From assembly GCA_030619865.1 (NCBI GenBank), contig JAUXAP010000009.1:1-35574 (forward strand): a stretch of DNA of 35,574 nucleotides, in the 5' to 3' direction. The position numbers and the translations under genes are program-made. The stretch comes from Dehalococcoidia bacterium (GTDB lineage Bacteria > Chloroflexota > Dehalococcoidia > Dehalococcoidales > JAUXAP01). The notes under the pieces are model-generated. The model had not been told where the DNA came from, ran no database searches, and was given only the letters and a program-made list of their open reading frames with translations. Below, in pieces: positions 1-8,955 of this stretch (the stretch's first letter is position 1; each line of letters starts with the position of its first letter).

Positions 1-354
1 CGTCAGGAAATTAGTGAATTACTTCAGCGCCAAGTCAAAGACCCGCGGCTTGGCAATTTTATTACGGTGACCGCGGTTTCCACCTCTCCTGACCTGAGAT
101 ATGCTAAGGTATTCGTCAGTCGTATAGGTAGCGAGGGGAAAAAGCAAGAGACACTAAACGTATTAGCTGCTGCTGCCGGTTTCTTCCGTAAAGAGCTGGC
201 TAGGCATCTGAAGCTACGACGTATTCCTGAACTAAGCTTTCAGTGGGATGATTCTATTGAGCGAGGAACCCATCTTCTAGAGCTGATTGATGGGGTTACT
301 GTAGATAAAGACAGTGAAGTTAAAGCCGGGAGTGAGGGAGAGTCGACAGGCTAA
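1..354 (+). CDS. rbfA: Ribosome-binding factor A, 5' truncated by window edge
   Basis: Frame 1 is open from base 1 (RQEISELLQRQVKDPRLGNFITVTAVSTSPDLRYAKVFVS...), a typical RbfA KH-like sequence; truB follows. Confidence 0.9.
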   Translation, partial: RQEISELLQRQVKDPRLGNFITVTAVSTSPDLRYAKVFVSRIGSEGKKQETLNVLAAAAGFFRKELARHLKLRRIPELSFQWDDSIERGTHLLELIDGVTVDKDSEVKAGSEGESTG

Positions 355-378
355 GATGACACTCCAGCATCAGGGTTA

Positions 379-1278
379 ATGGTGGATGGCATACTAAATA
401 TTAATAAGCCTCAGGGTAAGACCTCTTTTAGTATTGTAGCCATGGTGAAACGGTTGACTGGAGAGCAGCGCGTTGGACATGCTGGTACCCTTGACCCAAT
501 GGCTACAGGCGTTTTACCTATTTGTCTTGGTCGGGGAACACGGGTTATCGAGTTTTTGGTAGATGCTACTAAGACTTACCGAGCTCAAATTGAATTGGGT
601 TTAGCTACAGATACCTATGATGCCACTGGTAAGATTACCTACAAGGGAGACACTTCCCGGATTACTCGGAAGCGGTTGGATTCAGCACTTGCTTCCTTCT
701 GTGGTTTGATACAGCAGACCCCTCCAATGTATAGTGCCGTGAAATATCATGGTAAGCCACTTTATAAATTGGCACGGGCTGGCATTAATGTTAAAAGGAA
801 AAGCAGACTGGCTAAAATCCACCAATTGAAGCTTGTAGACTGGCAACCACCTATAGTCACTATAGAGGTAGTCTGTGGTAAGGGTACCTATATCCGTTCA
901 CTAGCTCATGATTTAGGGCAAGTCTTGGGCTGTGGGGCTAATGTGAAGAGCTTGACCCGCTTGAAGTGTGGTCTTTTTGATATAAACGACGCCGTTTCAG
1001 CACCTCAACTTGAGGATGCCTTTCGCTATGGCTATTGGCAGCACTTTATTTATCCCCCAGATATTGTGCTTTTACACTGGGCAGCTATGATTGTTAGCGA
1101 TGACACGGGACAGGTTATAAGGAATGGGCGCCCTATTAGTTGCCTTGAGCAGCACTCTCCAGAATGGTCTTCTCTTGAGAATCGTTGTCGTGTCTATACC
1201 CCTGATGGTTGCTTCTTAGGTATGCTACGCTTCGACCCTGAAAGAAGGCAGTGGCAACCGGAGAAGGTTTTTCTATAA
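379..1278 (+). CDS. truB: tRNA pseudouridine(55) synthase
   Basis: GILNINKPQGKTSFSIV and RVGHAGTLDPMATGVLPICLGRGTR motifs of TruB. Confidence 0.95.
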   Translation: MVDGILNINKPQGKTSFSIVAMVKRLTGEQRVGHAGTLDPMATGVLPICLGRGTRVIEFLVDATKTYRAQIELGLATDTYDATGKITYKGDTSRITRKRLDSALASFCGLIQQTPPMYSAVKYHGKPLYKLARAGINVKRKSRLAKIHQLKLVDWQPPIVTIEVVCGKGTYIRSLAHDLGQVLGCGANVKSLTRLKCGLFDINDAVSAPQLEDAFRYGYWQHFIYPPDIVLLHWAAMIVSDDTGQVIRNGRPISCLEQHSPEWSSLENRCRVYTPDGCFLGMLRFDPERRQWQPEKVFL

Positions 1279-1409
1279 ATGAATCTCAATTTTGGTGAAT
1301 AATTGGTAAATGTAAGCTAAAAAGGTCTTGATAGCTTGTGCCCAAACTTGACAGCTTGCGTATAATAGGGATATAGTTCAACCGATTGTTAAAAAGGAGG
1401 TAACAGGAA

Positions 1410-1550
1410 GTGCAAGCATATTGTTTTAAGTGCAGAAGGAAAGTGGAGATAAGAAACCCCCAAAGTGTTATTCTGAAGAATAAGAGGCCAGCTACGCGGG
1501 GGGTTTGCCCATCGTGCGGGACCAAAGTATTTAGAATTGGTAAAAGCTAA
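1410..1550 (+). CDS. Short (46 aa) zinc-ribbon protein, two CxxC knuckles (DUF5679-like)
   Basis: GTG start preceded by AAAAAGGAGG at 1391-1400; translation MQAYCFKCRRKVEIRNPQSVILKNKRPATRGVCPSCGTKVFRIGKS. Absent from the supplied ORF track (below length cutoff). Confidence 0.8.
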   Translation: MQAYCFKCRRKVEIRNPQSVILKNKRPATRGVCPSCGTKVFRIGKS

Positions 1551-1569
1551 TTAGTAGTAGCTGATTTCG

Positions 1570-2005
1570 CTGGTGCTAAAGGTAGAATACCTCTCAGTAG
1601 ATAGCTACTGAGTTGGGTCAGATGAGGTATTTATATTAACCTTTGCAGCGGGAAAGTAAGTTTTTGATTAATGCCTCGGATTGAGGGTCCGAACCTGATG
1701 GCAGGTAGTATTATCTGGCCAATATTGTGAATAGGGCGCTAGCCAGAGGTAGCCCTTTTATAATGCGACTTAGGTGCTGGGAGCAGCACAGTCAGTTAAG
1801 CAATGGTGCGCTCATCCTTTACGAGCACTTTTTAGATTAACTTCAATATGAAAGTGTACTATTGCCTAAAAGGGTATGGGCTGGAAAATTAAAGACCGCT
1901 TTTCATCCTTTTTGAAAGCTGTGACAGCAATTTATCCGATGATACTGGTCGGCGAAAATAAATCATAACTGGAGTAAGTCTCTCGTGGTAACTTTCCCGC
2001 TATTA
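1570..2005 (+). ncRNA. Candidate structured RNA or long structured 5' leader of the ino1 gene (unknown family)
   Basis: 11-bp perfect long-range complementarity 1647-1657/1991-2001 (AGCGGGAAAGT/ACTTTCCCGCT), 8-bp pairing 1753-1760/1867-1874, and local hairpins listed in findings; no plausible ORF in the region. Confidence 0.4.
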
Positions 2006-2025
2006 GAAAGGAGAGTGATTGAATC

Positions 2026-3132
2026 TTGAGTAGTATAAATGTAGCCATAATAGGAGTAGGTAACTGTGCTTCATCACTGATTCAGGGTGTTTACTTCTAT
2101 AAGAAAGCTAAGGAGACTGAGTTCGTACCTGGGCTTATGCATGTTAATCTGGGGGGATACCATATAAGCGATATAAATTTCGTAGCTGCCTTTGATATTG
2201 ATAAGAACAAGGTTGGAAAAGACTTAGCCGAGGCGATTTTTACCCTACCTAATAATACCTTTAAATTTGCTGAGGTGCCGATTACAGATGTTAAAATTCA
2301 GCGAGGTATGACCCATGATGGTTTGGGTAAGTATCTGTCGCAGATAATACAGAAAGCACCGGGCTCAACGGTTGATATAGTTAAAGTCCTTAAGGAAACT
2401 CAAACCGATGTGGTGATTAACTATCTACCAGTTGGTAGCGAAGAGGCAACTAAATGGTATGTTGAGCAGGTGCTAGAGGCTGGCTGTGGCTTTATTAACT
2501 GTATCCCGGTTTTTATTGCCCGGGAGAAGTACTGGCAGGGACGCTTTGAAGATAAGGGACTTCCAATTATTGGGGATGACATAAAATCCCAGGTTGGAGC
2601 CACTATTGCCCACCGTGTTCTTACCAGGCTGTTTAGGGACCGTGGGGTTAAGCTACTGCGGACCTACCAATTAAATTTCGGTGGTAATACTGACTTCCTT
2701 AATATGCTAGAGAGGGAACGCCTTGAGTCTAAGAAAATATCCAAGACTAACGCTGTCACCTCTCAGCTAGACTATAAGCTTGACCCTGGTGATGTTCATG
2801 TCGGCCCCAGTGACTATGTTCCCTGGCTGACTGACCGTAAGTTTTGCCATATCAGAATGGAAGGGCAAACCTTTGGCGATGTTCCTCTGGATTTGGAATT
2901 AAAGCTTGAAGTGTGGGATAGTCCTAACTCAGCCGGGGTGGTTATTGATGCTATCAGGTGCTGTAAACTTGCCCGAGACCGGGAATTAAAAGGAGCACTG
3001 GTAGCTCCCTCAGCCTACTTTATGAAATCACCGCCTGTTCAATATACTGATGACGAAGCTCACCGGATGGTGGAAGAGTTTATCGCTAGTACCACACAGA
3101 GTAAGAAGCAAGGCTCTTCTCCAAGAACCTAA
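2026..3132 (+). CDS. myo-inositol-1-phosphate synthase family protein
   Basis: Rossmann start [54 protein letters not shown]; typical of bacterial/archaeal inositol-3-phosphate synthases. Start could be TTG 2026 or nearby. Confidence 0.9.
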   Translation: MSSINVAIIGVGNCASSLIQGVYFYKKAKETEFVPGLMHVNLGGYHISDINFVAAFDIDKNKVGKDLAEAIFTLPNNTFKFAEVPITDVKIQRGMTHDGLGKYLSQIIQKAPGSTVDIVKVLKETQTDVVINYLPVGSEEATKWYVEQVLEAGCGFINCIPVFIAREKYWQGRFEDKGLPIIGDDIKSQVGATIAHRVLTRLFRDRGVKLLRTYQLNFGGNTDFLNMLERERLESKKISKTNAVTSQLDYKLDPGDVHVGPSDYVPWLTDRKFCHIRMEGQTFGDVPLDLELKLEVWDSPNSAGVVIDAIRCCKLARDRELKGALVAPSAYFMKSPPVQYTDDEAHRMVEEFIASTTQSKKQGSSPRT

Positions 3133-3256
3133 TTAAATTAAATTGTGGCGAACTGCATTTTCAGCGAAGGTTAAAGTCGGCGTAGGGGCTGATTTACTGA
3201 AAAAATGCTAACAAGATTTCAGCAGTCTTAATGGGGGAGGTTTTGGATAGCTACCT

Positions 3257-4426
3257 ATGAAGATAGCATTGGTCTCTCCTTATGACTTTGCTTACCCGGG
3301 TGGTGTTACCAATCATATTTCCGCATTAGAGCAGCACTTTACTCGAATGGGTCACCAGGTCAAGGTTATTGCTCCCGCATCTAGAGCAGTCTCCACTTTT
3401 GGTGACAGGTTTATACCCATAGGCAGACCTTACCCTTTTCCTAGCAGCGGTTCCGTCGTTCGCGTTCCCGTATCGCTAAGGTTAGGCTCGGCAATAAAAA
3501 CTACTCTCAGTGAAGAGAACTTTGATATTATCCACCTCCATGAGCCCTTTATGCCTATGCTCTGTAGCGCTGTGCTCCGTTTTTCAAATACAGCTAATGT
3601 AGGCACCTTTCATGCTTGCCAGGGTAAGCCCGGCTATAATTGGGCGAGACCTATCAGTAGTTGGATGATACGTAGGCGTCTTCACAAGCTTGATGGTAGA
3701 ATTGCAGTGTCTAAAGCAGCTATGGGATATGCTAACAAGTATGTCCCTGGATATTACGAGATTATCCCTAATGGTATAGATTTGGAGTGGTTTAACCCTG
3801 ATGCAGCCCCCATTGATAGATTCTGTGATGGCAAACTAAATATTCTATTTGTTGGCCGTCTAGAAAAACGGAAAGGCTTGAACTATTTGCTTGAGGCTTA
3901 TAAGCAGGTTAAACAGGAAATATCTAACTGCCGCCTCATAATAGTTGGTCCTGGCACCATACTGCGTAGGAAGTATGAGAGACAGGTTAAGAAAAACGGC
4001 TTGAAGGACGTTACTTTTGCTGGCTATGTAGCTGCTGAGGAGTTACCCAGATATTATAAGACAGCTGATATTTTTTGTTCCCCCGCCACTGGCCACGAAA
4101 GCTTTGGTATTGTTTTGCTTGAGGCTATGGCGGTGGGTAAGCCAATTGTTGCCTCTGATATAGAGGGTTATGCTAGTGTGATGGCTCACGGGGTTGAAGG
4201 ACTATTAGTGCCACCAAAAGATAAAGAAAAATTAGCTCAGGCGCTGATTTCTCTTCTGACTGATGAATCACTGCGGCAGCAAATGGGAACCAAGGGTAGA
4301 CTTAAAGCAGCGGAGCATGGCTGGGAACACATAGCCCAGAGGGTATTGGACTATTATGGTGAGGTGCTAAATAAAACTCGGGGAAGGAATGATTCCGAGG
4401 ATTTAAAGCTATCTCAGCTTAAGTAA
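3257..4426 (+). CDS. GT4 glycosyltransferase, PimA (phosphatidylinositol mannosyltransferase)-like
   Basis: MKIALVSPYDFAYPGGVTNHI N-terminus; FVGRLEKRKGLNYLLEAY; SPATGHESFGIVLLEAMAVGKPIVASDIEGY EX7E motif. Confidence 0.88.
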   Translation: MKIALVSPYDFAYPGGVTNHISALEQHFTRMGHQVKVIAPASRAVSTFGDRFIPIGRPYPFPSSGSVVRVPVSLRLGSAIKTTLSEENFDIIHLHEPFMPMLCSAVLRFSNTANVGTFHACQGKPGYNWARPISSWMIRRRLHKLDGRIAVSKAAMGYANKYVPGYYEIIPNGIDLEWFNPDAAPIDRFCDGKLNILFVGRLEKRKGLNYLLEAYKQVKQEISNCRLIIVGPGTILRRKYERQVKKNGLKDVTFAGYVAAEELPRYYKTADIFCSPATGHESFGIVLLEAMAVGKPIVASDIEGYASVMAHGVEGLLVPPKDKEKLAQALISLLTDESLRQQMGTKGRLKAAEHGWEHIAQRVLDYYGEVLNKTRGRNDSEDLKLSQLK

Positions 4427-4473
4427 AAAGTGGGAGACAGCCTGGGTGGTGCTGTGTCAGAAAAGCGAGTTCA

Positions 4474-5073
4474 ATGAGTAAGTTATCCGAATTTCGTAAG
4501 ACCGGGGCCTATTATCTTACCAAATCGGTAGTCCGACTTTTGGTTAAAACGTCTATAACCCCCACCACTATAACATTCTTTGGTTTTTTATTGACTTTGG
4601 GCGCGGCAGCGCTGATTATTACAGCACATCTTCTTGCCGCCGGCTTTGTGGTTCTTGTTGCTGGTTTGTTTGATATGCTGGATGGGGCACTGGCTCGCAG
4701 CACTAATCGGGCTACCCATTTTGGTGCTTTTCTTGATTCTACACTTGACCGTTTAGCTGAGGCAGTGCTGCTGCTTAGCATTTTATTCCTGTATGCTGGG
4801 GAGCAGTCAGTTACTGGGATTTTACTTGTTGGTGCTGCCTTGCTTGGTTCACTACTGGTGAGCTATATCAGAGCTAGAGCTGAGGCACTAGGCCTGGAGT
4901 GTCAGGTGGGATTGTTTACTCGGCCAGAGAGGGTCATTGTGCTGGCGTTGGGGCTTTTGCTAAGCCAGCTAGCTAATGCCCTAATTATCGCCTTAGCTAT
5001 CATAGTGGTATTTAGTTTTATTACTGCCGGCCAGAGAGTACTTTATGTGTGGCAACAAACAAGAATTAGGTAA
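4474..5073 (+). CDS. CDP-alcohol phosphatidyltransferase (candidate phosphatidylinositol-phosphate synthase)
   Basis: Motif DMLDGALARSTNRATHFGAFLDSTLDR matches D-x2-D-G-x2-A-R-x8-G-x3-D-x3-D; multiple TM helices. Confidence 0.88.
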   Translation: MSKLSEFRKTGAYYLTKSVVRLLVKTSITPTTITFFGFLLTLGAAALIITAHLLAAGFVVLVAGLFDMLDGALARSTNRATHFGAFLDSTLDRLAEAVLLLSILFLYAGEQSVTGILLVGAALLGSLLVSYIRARAEALGLECQVGLFTRPERVIVLALGLLLSQLANALIIALAIIVVFSFITAGQRVLYVWQQTRIR

Positions 5074-5094
5074 CTTAACGCAGGAGGGGAAATA

Positions 5095-6378
5095 ATGCCA
5101 GTTATTGCTGTTATTGGAGCTCAATGGGGAGATGAGGGGAAGGGTAAGGTAGTCGACTTGCTTGCTCAGAAGGCAAGAATGGTAGTTCGTTTTTCCGGTG
5201 GTGATAATGCTGGGCATACCGTCGTTAATCCCTATGGTGAGTTTAAGCTGCATCTTATTCCCTCCGGGATTTTTTATCCGCGCGTGGTTTGTATTATTGG
5301 TAACGGGGTGGTGATTAACCCCTCGGTGCTAATGGATGAGATAGCTCAACTTAACCAGCGTGGCGTGGATACTACCAATCTCTTTATCAGTGACCGGGCT
5401 CACTTGATTATGCCGTATCATACCCTCCTTGATGGTTTGGAGGAGGAATCACGAGCTGGAAAGGCAATAGGCACGACTCGTAAAGGTATCGGCCCTGCTT
5501 TTACCGATAAAGCAGCCAGATTGGGTATTAGAGCTGGCGACCTTCTAGATAAAGAAGTATTACTGGAACGACTTCGTTTTGTGCTCGACTACAAAAACAC
5601 TATTTTGACCAAAATTTATGGGGCTAGCCCTCTGTCATTGGATGAAGTGTATACTCAGTATTGTCAGTATGGGGAGCGTTTAGCTCCTCATATTCGCGAG
5701 ACAACCATAATGCTGGAGGAAGCGTTGAATAGGGAGGAATTGGTTCTATTAGAGGGAGCCCAGGGGACTTTGCTTGACCCTGACTTCGGCACTTATCCCT
5801 ATACTACCTCTTCCTCACCGCTAGCGGGGGGAAGCTGTGTAGGCGCCGGTCTGGGTCCTGCCAGGGTTAGTCGTATCCTGGGTGTATTCAAGACTTATTG
5901 TACCAGAGTCGGCGGCGGCCCGATGCCTACTGAATTGAAGGATGAAACTGGTGATTTGATTCGGGAACAAGGTCACGAATATGGCACTACTACCGGCAGA
6001 CCCCGCCGCTGTGGTTGGTTTGACGCTGTGGCGGCTCGCTTTAGCACCCGGATTAATGGCTTTACCGGGGTAGCACTTACCCGCCTCGATGTGCTTGATA
6101 CCTTACCTCGTCTCAAGATATGTGTGGGCTATAAACTAGATGGGAATACTATTGATTATTTCCCGGCTAATGTAGCCGCTTTAGGAAGGTGTCAACCTAT
6201 CTGTGAGGAGTTACCTGGCTGGCAAACTCCCATCAGCCATATTCGGGAGTATGAGCAGTTGCCGCTCAAGGCTCAGCAATATGTAACTAGGCTGCAAGAA
6301 CTAACTTCCTGCCCGATTAACCTCATCAGTGTAGGACCAGAGCGAGAGCAAACGATTATGGTGAGCAGCATCTTATAA
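5095..6378 (+). CDS. purA: Adenylosuccinate synthetase
   Basis: IGAQWGDEGKGKVVDLLA, GDNAGHTVV, GTTRKGIGPAFTDKAAR, GVALTRLDVLD. Confidence 0.97.
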   Translation: MPVIAVIGAQWGDEGKGKVVDLLAQKARMVVRFSGGDNAGHTVVNPYGEFKLHLIPSGIFYPRVVCIIGNGVVINPSVLMDEIAQLNQRGVDTTNLFISDRAHLIMPYHTLLDGLEEESRAGKAIGTTRKGIGPAFTDKAARLGIRAGDLLDKEVLLERLRFVLDYKNTILTKIYGASPLSLDEVYTQYCQYGERLAPHIRETTIMLEEALNREELVLLEGAQGTLLDPDFGTYPYTTSSSPLAGGSCVGAGLGPARVSRILGVFKTYCTRVGGGPMPTELKDETGDLIREQGHEYGTTTGRPRRCGWFDAVAARFSTRINGFTGVALTRLDVLDTLPRLKICVGYKLDGNTIDYFPANVAALGRCQPICEELPGWQTPISHIREYEQLPLKAQQYVTRLQELTSCPINLISVGPEREQTIMVSSIL

Positions 6379-6394
6379 ATAATATTGGATAGAG

Positions 6395-8038
6395 ATGGAA
6401 TTAAAAACCGTCCAGACAATTGATACTGATGTTTTAGTGATTGGTGGTGGTGGGGCAGGGTTAAAAGCCGCTATTGAAGCCAGGAAATATGACCTCGGTG
6501 TATTGTTACTCTCTAAGTCCCCAGTAGGTTATAAGAACAATACGGCTATTGCTGGGGGCGTGTTTGCTGCCTCAGGTATCGCTAAGAATCCTAACGACTC
6601 TGCAGAATTACATTACCAAGATACTGTTACTGCTGGGCGTTTCGTTAATGACCGGAAACTGGTGGAGGTTATGGCGCGTGGAGCCACCCAGCAGGTCCAT
6701 GATTTAATGGAGTTTGGCGTCAGGTTCTTGAGGTCAGATGATAAGTTGAGGATATGGCATGGTCCTGGTCATACTTATCCTCGTAGTGTTATTAGTGAAG
6801 GAAAAGGTATCGGCCTTACTAAACCTATGCGTGACTATGCTGCAAGCAGAGGTGTCCAGTTTAGAGAGGGTATCTTGGTAACCAAGTTATTGAAGGCGGG
6901 TGACATGGTTGTTGGGGCGTTGGGGATAGACAATAGCGGGCAGGTACTGGTCATTAACGCTAAGTCCACCATCTTAGCCACTGGCGGGGCGGGAGACATC
7001 TACCTTAGGAATGATAACGCTGTGGGGTCAACCGGAGACGGCTATGTTTTAGCCTACGAAAGTGGCGTTTCTTTGCGGGATATGGAGTTTGTCCAATTCT
7101 ACCCTGCTGCCGTGGGGAAATACGGGAGGAGACCCTGGGGCTACGTGAGGTTCTGCCCGGCCGGTGGAACTTTCAGGAACTCTTTAGGTGAGGACATCAT
7201 GGAAAAATACGGGATAAGAGAGTTCACCTTTATGACCAGGGATATGGTGTCCAGAGCCATAATGGCTGAGGTAGCTGAAGGTAGAGGTATTGGTGACTAC
7301 GTGGTTGCCGATTATAGCAAGATACCGAAGGATGAACTCAGAAGGCTTCGTCAGGTTATGCGGGATAGACATTATTCAGAGAAGGTTCTACTGGCACCTA
7401 CTGTTCACTTTTTTATGGGTGGGGCGAAAATAAACGAAAATTGCGAGACTGAACTCGATGGTTTATATGCGGCTGGAGAAGTTTGTGGTGGGGTTCATGG
7501 GGCGAACCGACTGGGTAATAACGCTCTCCCTGAGATGTTTGTTTTCGGTGCGATTGCTGGGAATAGTGCTGCTGGTAAGGCATCAAAAATGAAAAGAGTG
7601 TCTGCTCCCCGGGGTGAGGTGCGAGCTGAAGTGGAAAGGTTGAAAGAGATAACCTCGCATCGAGGGAGAGAAGATCTGGGGGAGATGAAGCAGTCATTGA
7701 AGCGAACGATGTGGGATAAAGTAGGGGTAGTAAGGAGTAAGGAAGGCTTATTGAAGGCACAACGGGAGATACTTTCCTTACGGGAGCGATTGAAGAAAGT
7801 ACCGCTGAAAGACTATCGGCAATTACCTCAAGCAATTAAGCTGGCTAATATGTTAACTGTTGCCGAGATGGTGTGTAGGGCAGCATTAGAGAGGACTGAG
7901 AGCCGAGGGGCTCATTATAGGGTTAACTATCCTGAACAAAATGACGAGCAGTGGCTGAAAAACATATATGTCACCTGTGAAAACGGGGATATGACACTAC
8001 TGAGTGTGCCGGTAGCAACCAAGGGTGAAAAAAATTAA
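6395..8038 (+). CDS. FAD-binding protein, succinate dehydrogenase/fumarate reductase flavoprotein (or aspartate oxidase) superfamily
   Basis: VLVIGGGGAGLKAAIEARK dinucleotide fold; ELDGLYAAGEVCGGVHGANRLGNNALPEMFVFG motif. Confidence 0.88.
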   Translation: MELKTVQTIDTDVLVIGGGGAGLKAAIEARKYDLGVLLLSKSPVGYKNNTAIAGGVFAASGIAKNPNDSAELHYQDTVTAGRFVNDRKLVEVMARGATQQVHDLMEFGVRFLRSDDKLRIWHGPGHTYPRSVISEGKGIGLTKPMRDYAASRGVQFREGILVTKLLKAGDMVVGALGIDNSGQVLVINAKSTILATGGAGDIYLRNDNAVGSTGDGYVLAYESGVSLRDMEFVQFYPAAVGKYGRRPWGYVRFCPAGGTFRNSLGEDIMEKYGIREFTFMTRDMVSRAIMAEVAEGRGIGDYVVADYSKIPKDELRRLRQVMRDRHYSEKVLLAPTVHFFMGGAKINENCETELDGLYAAGEVCGGVHGANRLGNNALPEMFVFGAIAGNSAAGKASKMKRVSAPRGEVRAEVERLKEITSHRGREDLGEMKQSLKRTMWDKVGVVRSKEGLLKAQREILSLRERLKKVPLKDYRQLPQAIKLANMLTVAEMVCRAALERTESRGAHYRVNYPEQNDEQWLKNIYVTCENGDMTLLSVPVATKGEKN

Positions 8039-8060
8039 ACCAGACTAATTCCCTATACCC

Positions 8061-8951
8061 CTATACCGGTAGGTCAATTTGGTAGTTTTTCAGCGTATCT
8101 TTAATGATGCTGGCTGATTTTTCATCTGGCTCGACAAGAGGTAAACGTGGTTTTCCCACATTGAAGCCCACATGGTTAAGGGCATATTTAACTGGGCTAG
8201 GGTTGGAAACAACAAACAGGACTTTAAATAGGGGCAGTAGATGGCGGTGAATACGGGCAGCTTCATCAGCCCTGCCGTTAATAAAGCTATTAATCATTTC
8301 ACTGATTTGTTTGCCAATAAGGTGGGAGGCAACGCTGATTATCCCATAGCCGCCCATGGCTAGTATAGGTAGGGTCTCATTATCATTACCGCTCCAGACG
8401 AGAAAGTCCTCTCTGGTGTTGCTGATTATCTTGCTAATTTGATCGAAGTTACTACTGGATTCCTTTATTCCAATAATATTATCAATTTTGCTTAATCTGA
8501 TAGTAGTATCGGCTGATAGATTAATAGCGGTGCGTGAAGGCACATTATACAGGATACAGAGTAGCTTGGTACTCTGAGCAATGGTCTTGAAGTGCTGGTA
8601 TAGGCCTTCCTGAGTAGGTTTATTATAGTAGGGGACTACCAGCAGGCATGCATCCACCCCAATTCGCTCGGCTTCTTTGGTTGCCTCTAAGGCTTCGGAT
8701 GTATTATTACTGCCGGTGCCAGCTACTACTACCCCTCGCTCACCCACAACTGATTTAATCTCAGCAAACAGGCGATATTCCTCCTCTCGGACAAGGGTAG
8801 GAGATTCCCCTGTTGTACCCACCACTAGTAATCCATTGCTCCCTGAATCAAGCAGAGCTGAAGCTAACCTCTTGGCTTGCTCATAATCAACCTCTCCCTT
8901 TTCGTTAAATGGAGTTACCATCGCTGTTAGTAATCTTCCTATCTTTTTCAT
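8061..8951 (-). CDS. dapA: 4-hydroxy-tetrahydrodipicolinate synthase
   Basis: GRLLTAMVTPFNEKGEVDY, GTTGESPTL, YYNKPTQEGLYQHF, YNVPSRTAINL, IGIKESS. Confidence 0.95.
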   Translation of the reverse strand: MKKIGRLLTAMVTPFNEKGEVDYEQAKRLASALLDSGSNGLLVVGTTGESPTLVREEEYRLFAEIKSVVGERGVVVAGTGSNNTSEALEATKEAERIGVDACLLVVPYYNKPTQEGLYQHFKTIAQSTKLLCILYNVPSRTAINLSADTTIRLSKIDNIIGIKESSSNFDQISKIISNTREDFLVWSGNDNETLPILAMGGYGIISVASHLIGKQISEMINSFINGRADEAARIHRHLLPLFKVLFVVSNPSPVKYALNHVGFNVGKPRLPLVEPDEKSASIIKDTLKNYQIDLPV

Positions 8952-8955
8952 TGTT

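Noticed and set aside
1286-1525. 79-aa minus-strand ORF downstream of truB
   Set aside because: Antisense to a better-supported 46-aa zinc-ribbon gene with a clear RBS; no recognisable domain.
1647-2001. RNase P RNA, tmRNA or SRP RNA in the truB-ino1 gap
   Set aside because: No AGGAAAGTCCGGGC/ACAGAAA-type RNase P core, no tRNA-like ends of tmRNA, and no SRP GGAA/AGCAG symmetric loop were visible. Kept only as an unassigned structured RNA candidate.
7413-7835. 140-aa minus-strand ORF (and many other 60-140 aa shadow ORFs in the track)
   Set aside because: Lies fully antisense within a well-supported CDS, is low complexity, and has no domain; shadow of codon bias.
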